Notes under the pieces: model-generated
The model's database searches: none
Seen by the model: the letters and a program-made list of their open reading frames with translations, nothing else
Told to the model about the DNA's origin: nothing
NCBI GenBank assembly: GCA_002315815.1
Contig: DCIN01000042.1
Span: forward strand, 26,338-53,240
Length of the DNA stretch: 26,903 nucleotides
Source of the DNA: Bacteroidales bacterium UBA1725
GTDB lineage: Bacteria; Bacteroidota; Bacteroidia; Bacteroidales; UBA932
Reading direction: 5' to 3'
Made by a program: the position numbers and the translations under genes
Shown here: one piece after another, positions 20,483-26,903 of the stretch
How positions within the stretch are numbered: position 1 is the first letter of the stretch
How the letters are laid out: every line of letters begins with the position of its first letter

Positions 20483-21400
20483 ATGCTCAACAGAAGAATT
20501 CTCCGCATAAAGGCATTCAAGACCGTTTACAGTTGCATTGAAAATCCTGCAATGTCTCTCAAGGATGCCGAGTCACTTCTGGAACAGTCCTGCGAGGCTA
20601 CCAGAGATTTGTATCTGTTCCTTCTTTCCATCTGCCGTCCACTCACCGACGAGGCTCTTTCGAGAATCGAAGCTGCCGGGAAGAAATTCAGGAAAAGCGA
20701 GGAAGAAATGCATCCCAATCTGAAATTCACCCGCAACAGAGTTGCCTCGCTGCTTTCTTCCGATCCGGATTTCACCAAGATCACTGCAAAGAAGAAAATG
20801 TCTTTCGATCAGTACGACAGGCTCCTGAGACATCTGTACGAATCCATTCGGGAGAAGGATTACTTCCGTGAATACCTCGCCAGTCCTGTTGACAGTCTTG
20901 AAGAGGATGCATCGCTCTGGCGGAAGATATTCGAGAATGAGTTTGAAGACAATGCCGAACTGGAGGAGATTCTTGAAGATCTTTCCATTCTGTGGAATGA
21001 TGATCTCGCCTATGCTCTGAACTGCTGTTGTGCTACTATGGATTCCATCGGAAAAGCTGAGCCCTGGTGTATGCCGCAGCTGTACAGGAGCGACTCTGCT
21101 CACTCTGAAGCCAGGGAGAGCGACAAGGCCTTCGTGACCAAACTTCTCCGCACAGCCTATTCCGGTATGGACAGATACGGGGCAATGCTTTCGGAAAACA
21201 CTCCCAAATGGGACAGAAACCGTATCTGCGTCACCGACTTCGCCCTTATTGTTTGCGGAATCGCAGAGGGGGAGGCATTCCCTTCGCTTGCCAAGAAAAT
21301 CACCATCAACGAGTATGTGGAGATTTCCAAATTCTACAGCACGCCTGAAAGCCGTGGATTTGTGAACGGACTGCTTGACAAACTGATTAACAAAAACTGA
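20483..21400 (+). CDS. nusB: Transcription antitermination factor NusB (long Bacteroidota form)
   Basis: The 305-residue protein begins MLNRRILRIKAFKTVYSC, the standard NusB opening, and its C-terminal half (about 205-300) has the helical NusB fold with FVTKLLRTAY, RICVTDFALIVCGI and KITINEYVEISKFYSTPESRGFVNGLLDKL. NusB with NusE(S10) binds boxA RNA in rRNA leaders to prevent premature termination. Bacteroidota versions are about twice as long as the E. coli protein because of extra helices in the middle, and this one fits that norm. ATG 20483 is chosen over an in-frame GTG at 20465 that lies at the expected transcription start and would add six atypical residues. It is the first of six closely packed plus-strand genes, one base before yajC. 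Confidence 0.93.
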   Translation: MLNRRILRIKAFKTVYSCIENPAMSLKDAESLLEQSCEATRDLYLFLLSICRPLTDEALSRIEAAGKKFRKSEEEMHPNLKFTRNRVASLLSSDPDFTKITAKKKMSFDQYDRLLRHLYESIREKDYFREYLASPVDSLEEDASLWRKIFENEFEDNAELEEILEDLSILWNDDLAYALNCCCATMDSIGKAEPWCMPQLYRSDSAHSEARESDKAFVTKLLRTAYSGMDRYGAMLSENTPKWDRNRICVTDFALIVCGIAEGEAFPSLAKKITINEYVEISKFYSTPESRGFVNGLLDKLINKN

Positions 21401-21401
21401 T

Positions 21402-21755
21402 ATGATTCTTACATTTACACTTTTACAGGCTGCTGAAGCTGCAGCAAAGGGCGGAACCCAGACCAATGCTTTTTCCGGATTACTGATGATAGTCCTTCTC
21501 TTCGTGGTGATGTACCTGTTTATGATACGTCCTCAGCGCAAACAGCAGAAGGAGATGGAAAAATTCCGCAATGAACTCAAGAAAGGTGACAAGGTCGTTA
21601 CAGCAGGCGGCATCTACGGCACCATAGCTGATATCCAGGAACGCACCGTGCTTCTTAAGGTTGACGGTGACGTGAAGCTCCGTGTGGACAAGAGTTCCAT
21701 TCAGAAGGATTTCTCAGAAGCTTCCGCTCCTTCATCATCTGAAGAGAAGAAATAA
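21402..21755 (+). CDS. yajC: Preprotein translocase accessory subunit YajC
   Basis: The 117-residue protein has a short N-terminal periplasmic stretch, one membrane segment at about 24-43 (FSGLLMIVLLFVVMYLFMIRPQRKQQKE), then the cytoplasmic domain with GDKVVTAGGIYGTIADI and VLLKVDGDVKLRVDKSSI. This is the standard YajC layout. YajC associates with SecDF-YidC at the Sec translocon and helps protein export. A Ser/Glu-rich tail follows. The ATG comes one base after the nusB stop, so translation is probably coupled. Confidence 0.95.
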   Translation: MILTFTLLQAAEAAAKGGTQTNAFSGLLMIVLLFVVMYLFMIRPQRKQQKEMEKFRNELKKGDKVVTAGGIYGTIADIQERTVLLKVDGDVKLRVDKSSIQKDFSEASAPSSSEEKK

Positions 21756-21778
21756 GACTGTCCGACCGTTGCAGCAAG

Positions 21779-22729
21779 GTGAAGAACTGGCTGAATCTTA
21801 TCCTCTGCGTTCTGCTTTCCGGCAGTATCTGGCTCATCTACAACCTGTCGCAGACCTACTCTGCAGTTGTGGACGTGACGGTCAATGTGGAAAGCGATCT
21901 TGAAGGTTATGCCAGACGCAGTTTCACCCAATCTGTGGTAAGTGCCAGAGTCACGGCCAGCGGCTTCAGTATTCTGGACCTCAATCTGAGCAGAAAAAAG
22001 GCAAGAACTGTTTTCGTTCCTTCGTCTGAACTGACACCTGTCGGAGACGGCAGTTTCAATTTCACAAGGGAGTCTGTTACAAAACATTCGTCGGATTTCT
22101 TCGGTGAATCAATAATCACAGATGCCGTACTCAATACGAATTTTGCGGTCAGATTCAACAGTGAGACATATAAGAAAGTGCCGGTCAGACCTGTTCTCTT
22201 TCTGGAGTTCGACGACCAGTACACAGCAGTGGAACAGCCCACCTTCACACCTGATTCAGTTCTCATTTATGGTGAACCCTCCCGTCTGGAAAATATTGAG
22301 GCTGTACTTACACGCGTGATATCACACAAGAACATCAGCCGAAGTATCCGCGGGACTGTGAAACTTGACATTCCCGGAGGACTCAGACTCTCTACTCAGG
22401 AAGTAGGATACGAGTTGAAAGTCAGCCGCTTCGTCAGAATCGAATCGCAGGCCAGAGTCATAGTGAAGAATGCACCGGCGGGAGAAACTGTATCCGTTGT
22501 GCCGTCTACAGTAAAACTGTTTTATGACTGTGTTTTCCCTCTGGTTGCCGACCCTCTGGCAAAGGCTCCGGTATTCTATGTCTCATACGAGGAATTCAGT
22601 AAATCCATCACCGGGCATTGTGCCGTGAGATGGGACAGATTGCCTGAAGGCGTGATACGTTGCAGTGTGGATCCGGAAATCTGCGATTGCTTCCTGATAT
22701 CCGATAATTCATTGGATTATGAACACTGA
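21779..22729 (+). CDS. YbbR-like domain membrane protein (CdaR-related)
   Basis: The 316-residue protein starts at a GTG (KNWLNLILCVLLSGSIWLIYNLSQ follows), which forms a single N-terminal membrane anchor. The frame is open only to 21743 upstream and has no ATG there, so GTG 21779 is the best start. The rest is a chain of YbbR-type beta domains, for example YKKVPVRPVLFLEFDDQYTAVEQPTFTPDSVLIYGEP and IRGTVKLDIPGG, on the far side of the membrane. In Firmicutes YbbR (CdaR) regulates the diadenylate cyclase CdaA. In Bacteroidota the protein is conserved between yajC and coaE but its role is less clear. Its end overlaps coaE by 11 bases. Confidence 0.85.
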   Translation: MKNWLNLILCVLLSGSIWLIYNLSQTYSAVVDVTVNVESDLEGYARRSFTQSVVSARVTASGFSILDLNLSRKKARTVFVPSSELTPVGDGSFNFTRESVTKHSSDFFGESIITDAVLNTNFAVRFNSETYKKVPVRPVLFLEFDDQYTAVEQPTFTPDSVLIYGEPSRLENIEAVLTRVISHKNISRSIRGTVKLDIPGGLRLSTQEVGYELKVSRFVRIESQARVIVKNAPAGETVSVVPSTVKLFYDCVFPLVADPLAKAPVFYVSYEEFSKSITGHCAVRWDRLPEGVIRCSVDPEICDCFLISDNSLDYEH

Positions 22730-23264
22730 CATCAGAACTGTATTGGTAACCGGGCCGATAGGCAGTGGCAAGTCTGCTGTATGTTCACATTTGCGGGAAC
22801 TTGGTTTTGCCGTTTATGATTCGGACAGCCGTACCAAAGCCCTGTATCAGGACATTCCCGGGCTCAGGAATCAGATTGAGAAAGAACTTGCAATCAGTTT
22901 TTCCGAGCTGGCGGTCATTTTTTCGGACAATGCCAGGAGGGAAAAACTTGAATCTATCGTGTATCCGCACGTCATCGAGGATTTCAAGGTATGGAAATCA
23001 GCTCTTGTCCGTGATGGATATCAAATGGACAGGTTGTTTTTCGAGTCGGCTCTGGCTTTGGACAAGCCTGCCTTCGACGATTTATATGATGAGGTATGGC
23101 TTGTGGATGCACCATACGAAATTCGTCTGCAACGTAATCCCAAGGCGGCTGCCAGAGACGGACTCCAGCATTTTGACAGGCACAGACCGGATAGAACTAT
23201 TGTCAACGACTCCGGTTTGGACAATCTGTATGCTGAGATTGACAGCCTTATTCATTATGACTGA
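22719..23264 (+). CDS. coaE: Dephospho-CoA kinase (short LID variant)
   Basis: CoaE phosphorylates dephospho-CoA to CoA, the last step of coenzyme A synthesis, in the cytoplasm. The 181-residue protein has the P-loop GPIGSGKS (12-19), the YDSDSRTKALY segment with substrate-binding Asp, the mid-region IVYPHVIEDF and FFESALAL, then DEVWLVDAPYEIRLQRN. The C-terminal LID region is shortened. Where most CoaE proteins have a segment like RDGxSxExxxxRxxxQ followed by RRADxVIxNDG, this one reads ARDGLQHFDRHRPDRTIVNDSG, about ten residues shorter. P-loop and Asp are intact, so activity is likely. Translation is coupled to the YbbR-like gene by an 11-base overlap. Confidence 0.88.
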   Translation: MNTDIRTVLVTGPIGSGKSAVCSHLRELGFAVYDSDSRTKALYQDIPGLRNQIEKELAISFSELAVIFSDNARREKLESIVYPHVIEDFKVWKSALVRDGYQMDRLFFESALALDKPAFDDLYDEVWLVDAPYEIRLQRNPKAAARDGLQHFDRHRPDRTIVNDSGLDNLYAEIDSLIHYD

Positions 23265-23296
23265 CAATGATTCTAAATAATTGAAAAACAGATAAA

Positions 23297-23737
23297 ATGA
23301 AAACAGATTTAGCAAAAATCCTTTCGGTGTCCGGCCAGCACGGACTGTTCCAGTATGTTGCACAGGCGCGTAACGGTGCCATAGCCGAGAACCTTGCCGA
23401 CAAGAAGCGCACATCATTCAGTGGCAGTTCCAGAATCACCACGCTCGAGGATATAGCCATTTTCACAAGCGAGGGCGAGATGAAACTTGCCGAAGTTTTC
23501 AAGGCGATAGACTCCGTGGTAGGTGAGGGTCAAATCCCGGCTCCCAAGGGTGACGAAAAAGCCATCGTCGATATTTTCTCCAAGGCGATTCCCAACTATG
23601 ATGCCGACCGCTTCCACGTTTCCCATATGAGAAAGGTCATTGACTGGTACGCTCAGCTCAGACAATACGCCAGCTTGGATTTTGTTACCGACGAAGACCG
23701 CAAGGCAGAGGCGGAAGCGGAAGCAGCCCGCAAGTGA
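23297..23737 (+). CDS. DUF5606 family protein
   Basis: The 146-residue soluble protein begins MKTDLAKILSVSGQHGLF and continues with KKRTSFSGSSRITTLEDIAIFT, the typical opening of DUF5606, a small Bacteroidota-specific family of unknown function. A middle helical part (IVDIFSKAIPNYDADRFHVSHMRKVIDWY) and an Ala/Glu-rich charged tail follow. It has no signal peptide. It lies 32 bases after coaE with no obvious promoter in the gap, and its TGA overlaps the GTG start of rimO (GTGA), so it is in the nusB-to-rimO run. Confidence 0.88.
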   Translation: MKTDLAKILSVSGQHGLFQYVAQARNGAIAENLADKKRTSFSGSSRITTLEDIAIFTSEGEMKLAEVFKAIDSVVGEGQIPAPKGDEKAIVDIFSKAIPNYDADRFHVSHMRKVIDWYAQLRQYASLDFVTDEDRKAEAEAEAARK

Positions 23738-25023
23738 AAACTCTTGGTGTAATCACATTAGGCTGTTCCAAGAACAGTGTGGATACGGAACATCTTCTGG
23801 CTCAGTTGCCGGAAGATGATTTCCTTGTCGTGGAGGAGAGTGAAATCGCCCTGCGCGAATTGGACTGGCTGCTTATCAACACCTGCGGCTTCATAGGCGA
23901 TGCCAAAGAAGAATCGGTGAATGCGATATTGGAGGCGGTGGAGGCCCGGAAAGCCGGACGAATCGGATGCCTGGTCGTATTCGGCTGTCTGTCGCAGAGA
24001 TATATGAAGGAGTTGAAAGAGGAGATTCCCGAAGTTGATGCCTGGTTCGGAGCCAGAGACCTTGCTCCTCTTGTACGTTACCTCGGAGCTGAACCTGTTG
24101 CTGAATGCACTGACCGCCATCGGACTTCCGGCAAGGGATACGCTTACCTGAAGATTTCCGAAGGATGCGACAGACGCTGTTCATACTGCGCCATCCCTTT
24201 CATCAGGGGACCTCACAGATCAGTGCCTGTCGAGAAATTGGTGGAGGAGGCGGCAAAACTGGCTTCCTATGGAGTCAAAGAATTGATACTCATTGCACAG
24301 GACAGCACATATTACGGTCTGGACCTGTACCATCGCAGGGCACTCTCTGAGTTGCTCGACAGGCTCTCTGAGGTGGAAGGTATAGAATGGATCCGCGTTC
24401 ATTACTCATATCCGGCTGATTTTCCGGAAGATGTGCTGGACAGGATGGCACATAATCCCAAAATTTGCAAGTATCTCGACATTCCCCTGCAGCATATTTC
24501 CGACAATGTGCTCGGCACTATGCACCGCGGAGTCAGTTCGCAGTGGACAAGAGAACTTGTTTCGCGGCTGAGAAATGAAGTGAAAGGAGTGGTGCTGAGG
24601 ACCACAATGATTGTGGGACATCCGGGAGAGGGGGAGAAAGAATTCGACGAACTGCTGGATTTCATTCGTGAAGCACGTTTCGAAAGGCTTGGGGCGTTCT
24701 GCTATTCTGAGGAGGAAGGCACCTGGGATGCCGGTCATTGCCCTGACAATGTGCCACAGGGTGAAAAGACCCGCAGGTTGGATGCTCTGATGAGCCTCCA
24801 GAGCGGTATTTCCCTCGAATTCAACCGTTCCAGAGTCGGTACTGTGGAAAAAGTGATTGTGGATGAGTGTGTGGACGGCACTCTGGTGTGCCGCAGTCAG
24901 TACGAAAGCCCTGAAGTTGACGGGGAAATACTCGTAAAGGGAGAGGCTGAACCGGGACAATTCATCCAGGTCAGAATCATCGGGGCTGACGAGTATGACC
25001 TGATTGCTGAGATACTTTCTTGA
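23734..25023 (+). CDS. rimO: Ribosomal protein S12 methylthiotransferase RimO
   Basis: The 429-residue radical-SAM enzyme adds a methylthio group to Asp of ribosomal protein S12 near the decoding site. It has the N-terminal UPF0004 domain with its cluster Cys residues C11 (LGCSKN), C51 (NTCGF) and C85 (FGCLSQR). The SAM cluster CxxxCxxC follows at C145, C149 and C152 (GCDRRCSYCAIPFIRG), then YSYPADFPEDVL, DIPLQHISDNVLGTMHRG, and a C-terminal TRAM domain. The LGCSKNSVDTE opening and QHIS motif mark it as RimO rather than MiaB. Start is GTG 23734, overlapping the DUF5606 stop. Its last 47 bases overlap the convergent DUF1846 gene. Length is normal. Confidence 0.96.
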   Translation: MKTLGVITLGCSKNSVDTEHLLAQLPEDDFLVVEESEIALRELDWLLINTCGFIGDAKEESVNAILEAVEARKAGRIGCLVVFGCLSQRYMKELKEEIPEVDAWFGARDLAPLVRYLGAEPVAECTDRHRTSGKGYAYLKISEGCDRRCSYCAIPFIRGPHRSVPVEKLVEEAAKLASYGVKELILIAQDSTYYGLDLYHRRALSELLDRLSEVEGIEWIRVHYSYPADFPEDVLDRMAHNPKICKYLDIPLQHISDNVLGTMHRGVSSQWTRELVSRLRNEVKGVVLRTTMIVGHPGEGEKEFDELLDFIREARFERLGAFCYSEEEGTWDAGHCPDNVPQGEKTRRLDALMSLQSGISLEFNRSRVGTVEKVIVDECVDGTLVCRSQYESPEVDGEILVKGEAEPGQFIQVRIIGADEYDLIAEILS

Positions 25024-26473
25024 CAGGGTCGCAGCTAAGCCCCACTCCCAGTTTCTTGAATATCTTCTGGTCCACTTCGCTGAGCATTACTGTGGAGTGG
25101 ACCTGACATCCGGCCAGCAGAGGGAGACACTCCAGAGCCCTGCGGCAGTTGTCGTCCAGAAGGCTGAGTATCGACAGTGCCACCAGAACTTCATCCGTGT
25201 GCAGTCTGGGGTTGTGTCCGTGAAGGAAAGTGACCTTTGTTCTCTGTATAGGCTCAATCATATTCTGCGGAATCAGCTTGACCTCGTGCGGAATTCCGGC
25301 GAGTTCCTTGGTGGCGTTCAGAATCAATGCTGCGCTGGGGCCGAGAAGGGAACTGCTTTCAGATGATATGAGCCTACCGTCGGAGAGTTCTATTGCCGCC
25401 GATGCCACTCCCGACCTGTCCATCCTTTCTCGTGCGGCAACAGTGCAGCGCCTGATGTCAGTGGAGATTCCAGCCCTTTTCATCAATAGGGCTATCTTGT
25501 TGATTTCGGTGTCGTTGCAATCTCCTTCGGCCATTTTGCAAAGGGCGGAGTAATACCTGCGTACAATTTCCTGGCAGGCAGCTTCACGGCATATCTCATC
25601 GTCGCTGATGCAACAACCTATCATATTGACGCCCATATCGGTGGGCGATTTGTACGGATTCTCTCCATAGATACCTTCGAAAAGAGCGTTCAGCACCGGG
25701 AAAATCTCGATGTCCCTGTTGTAGTTGACAGCAGTCTGACCGTAGGCATCAAGATGGAAGGGGTCTATCATATTCACATCATTGAGATCTGCAGTAGCTG
25801 CCTCATACGCGATATTCACAGGATGCCTGAGCGGGAGATTCCAGATGGGGAAGGTTTCGAACTTGGCGTAACCGGCCTTGATACCGCGCTGGTTCTCCTG
25901 ATAAAGCTGGCTGAGGCATACCGCCATCTTGCCGCTTCCGGGACCAGGTGCAGTCACGATGACAAGAGGTTTTGTAGTCTCTACATAGTCATTGCGCCCG
26001 AAACCCTGCTCGGAATCGATGAGAGTGACGTTCTCGGGATAACCCTCGATAGTGTGGTGCCGATAAACTCTGATTCCCATCCTCCTGAGTCTCTGGCGAT
26101 AGGTGTCAGCGCTTGATTGGCCGTTGTAATGGGTTATTACAACGGAACTTACTAGAAAACCTCTGCTCAAGAATTCATCCCTGAGGCGGAGTACGTCCAT
26201 ATCGTAGGTGATTCCCAAATCGGAGCGTACCTTGTTCTTCTCTATGTCAACGGCACTTATGACAATGACAATCTCGAGGTCGTCCTTGAGCTGACTGAGC
26301 ATCTTGAACTTGCTGTCCGGCTCAAAACCGGGCAGGACTCTGCTGGCGTGGTTGTCATCGAAAAGCTTGCCCCCGAACTCAAGATAGAGCTTGTTCCCGA
26401 ACAGGGATATACGTTGCTTGATGTGCTCCGATTGAATGTTGAGATATTTGCTGTTGTCGAATCCGTATTTCAT
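24977..26473 (-). CDS. DUF1846 domain-containing protein
   Basis: The 498-residue cytoplasmic protein matches DUF1846 along its length: KYGFDNSKYLNIQSEHI at the start, LYLEFGGKLFDDNHASRVLPGF, the nucleotide-binding-like VTAPGPGSGKMAVCLSQLY, IWNLPLRHPVNIAYEAATADL, SPTDMGVNMIGCCISDD and FLHGHNPRLHTDEVLVALS. The family is widespread in anaerobes and Firmicutes and its biochemical role is not firmly known. I start at ATG 26473, not the in-frame TTG 12 bases upstream, because the former fits the family N-terminus and the TTG is inside the promoter box. The last about 15 residues are encoded antisense to the end of rimO. A strong promoter lies only 10 bases upstream of the ATG. Confidence 0.92.
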   Translation of the reverse strand: MKYGFDNSKYLNIQSEHIKQRISLFGNKLYLEFGGKLFDDNHASRVLPGFEPDSKFKMLSQLKDDLEIVIVISAVDIEKNKVRSDLGITYDMDVLRLRDEFLSRGFLVSSVVITHYNGQSSADTYRQRLRRMGIRVYRHHTIEGYPENVTLIDSEQGFGRNDYVETTKPLVIVTAPGPGSGKMAVCLSQLYQENQRGIKAGYAKFETFPIWNLPLRHPVNIAYEAATADLNDVNMIDPFHLDAYGQTAVNYNRDIEIFPVLNALFEGIYGENPYKSPTDMGVNMIGCCISDDEICREAACQEIVRRYYSALCKMAEGDCNDTEINKIALLMKRAGISTDIRRCTVAARERMDRSGVASAAIELSDGRLISSESSSLLGPSAALILNATKELAGIPHEVKLIPQNMIEPIQRTKVTFLHGHNPRLHTDEVLVALSILSLLDDNCRRALECLPLLAGCQVHSTVMLSEVDQKIFKKLGVGLSCDPVKKVSQQSGHTRQPR

Positions 26474-26482
26474 AACGGGGCG

Positions 26483-26513
26483 CAAAATTACGGCTGATTT
26501 ATGTCTTTTCCAA
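26483..26513 (-). promoter_or_regulatory. Complete Bacteroidota promoter for DUF1846 (TTG-N20-TAATTTTG)
   Basis: On the minus strand TTG (26513-26511) is followed after 20 bases by TAATTTTG (26490-26483) and C, close to the TTTG-N19/20-TAnnTTTG consensus. Transcription should start around 26475-26479, so the leader before the ATG at 26473 is only about 2-6 bases. The mRNA may be nearly leaderless. Confidence 0.6.
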
Positions 26514-26590
26514 TAATACCGACCCCGAGATTATCAACTTATTTTTAGACTCACATCACTTGCATAATGATATCTTTTGTGGGATTATCG

Positions 26591-26598
26591 TATATTTG
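26591..26598 (+). promoter_or_regulatory. Promoter -7 box (TATATTTG) for rnpB
   Basis: TATATTTG then CG matches the consensus and places the transcription start at about 26604, where RNase P RNA similarity begins. A TTTG lies only 11 bases upstream (26576-26579), so a properly spaced -33 element was not found. Confidence 0.6.
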
Positions 26599-26603
26599 CG
26601 GTG

Positions 26604-26903
26604 GTAAAAGGTGAGGCGATTCGTCGCGGCTTAGGCTGAGGAAAGTCCGGACAGGAAAGGGCATCCCGCTGCGGAAAGCGCAGAAGGCGGTAACGTTTTG
26701 TACTCCGTAACAGAAAAATACCGGCCTCGGGCCAAGGGTGAAAACGTGAGGCAAGAGCTCACGACGTCGCGCAGCGATGTGCGGCGGGTACGGAATCGGG
26801 ACCTGCAAGACCAAATATACCGGCAGATGAGGGCGGCCCGCCCGATGCCGGGGGGTAGGTTGCGAAGATAAATGACGAATTCAAAAACAGAAACCGGCTT
26901 ACG
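26604..26903 (+). ncRNA. rnpB: RNase P RNA (rnpB), bacterial type A, 3' end outside the window
   Basis: This is the catalytic RNA that matures tRNA 5' ends. Conserved regions are visible: GAGGAAAGTCCGGACA at 26638-26653 (CR-I), the AGAGCTCAC-type block near 26754, AGATAAATGA at 26866-26875, and ACAGAA-ACCGGCTTA at 26887-26901 (CR-V). The P4 helix can be drawn directly: AAG (26643-26645) and CCGG (26647-26650) pair with CCGG and CTT (26894-26900), leaving the universally conserved bulged U at 26646. The start is set by the promoter box. The last bases, which should pair back in P1, lie beyond the window. No protein gene should be called here. Confidence 0.95.

Noticed and set aside
20573..21466. 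297-codon open frame on the minus strand opposite nusB and the yajC start
   Set aside because: It mirrors the well-recognised nusB frame, has no domain signature, and its start lies inside yajC. It is a codon-bias shadow.
26474..26485. TTG at 26485 as the DUF1846 start
   Set aside because: It lies within the -7 promoter box and adds four residues not typical of the family.
26551..26814. 87-codon open frame on the minus strand across rnpB
   Set aside because: The region is RNase P RNA with conserved P4 elements. The frame is fortuitous.

Overview
This window reads as chromosomal DNA of a Bacteroidota bacterium, most likely order Bacteroidales. The evidence is the set of lineage-typical families (DUF3276 PUR-domain protein, DUF5606, DUF4249 beside a TonB-dependent receptor, the long ~300-residue NusB, the nusB-yajC-ybbR-coaE order), several TAnnTTTG promoter boxes, and many secreted proteins or lipoproteins. 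TGA is an ordinary stop codon here. I cannot name the genus.

Layout. Positions 1-1346 (minus strand) are the decayed edge of a capsule/exopolysaccharide locus. An NTP_transf_5-type nucleotidyltransferase is interrupted near its N-terminus by an in-frame TGA at a position where I expect Trp. It is followed by a remnant that joins the start of a glycosyltransferase to the C-terminal part of an undecaprenyl-phosphate sugar transferase. Positions 1543-3325 (plus) hold two overlapping genes for exported proteins: one with a degenerate LytM/M23-like domain, the other a putative HExxH metallopeptidase. Converging on them (7255-3331, minus) is a three-gene overlapping operon: a novel lipoprotein, a TonB-dependent receptor and a DUF4249 lipoprotein.

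Positions 14005-7324 (minus) are a complete tripartite RND efflux operon (adaptor, inner-membrane pump, outer-membrane factor) with a GNAT-like protein as its last gene. Its leader carries an 11-bp tandem repeat, and a 21-bp perfect palindrome lies upstream. Positions 20406-14131 (minus) run DUF3276, purine nucleoside phosphorylase, a double-domain SGNH esterase with a Gln-rich linker, and a periplasmic GH2 beta-galactosidase. The last two fit trimming of deacetylated pectic or galactan side chains.

Positions 20483-25023 (plus) are a tight housekeeping run: nusB, yajC, ybbR-like, coaE, DUF5606, rimO. It diverges from the DUF3276 operon through back-to-back promoters. DUF1846 (26473-24977, minus) converges on rimO with a 47-bp overlap and has a promoter so close to its ATG that the mRNA may be almost leaderless. 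The window ends inside rnpB (RNase P RNA, plus), whose P4 helix with its bulged U is visible.

The most notable points are the gene decay at the left edge, the dead-LytM/metallopeptidase pair beside an orphan TonB operon, and the repeat and palindrome in front of the RND pump. No CRISPR array, tRNA, IS element or clear intrinsic terminator was seen. The only gene-free stretch of any size is about 200 bases (1347-1542).
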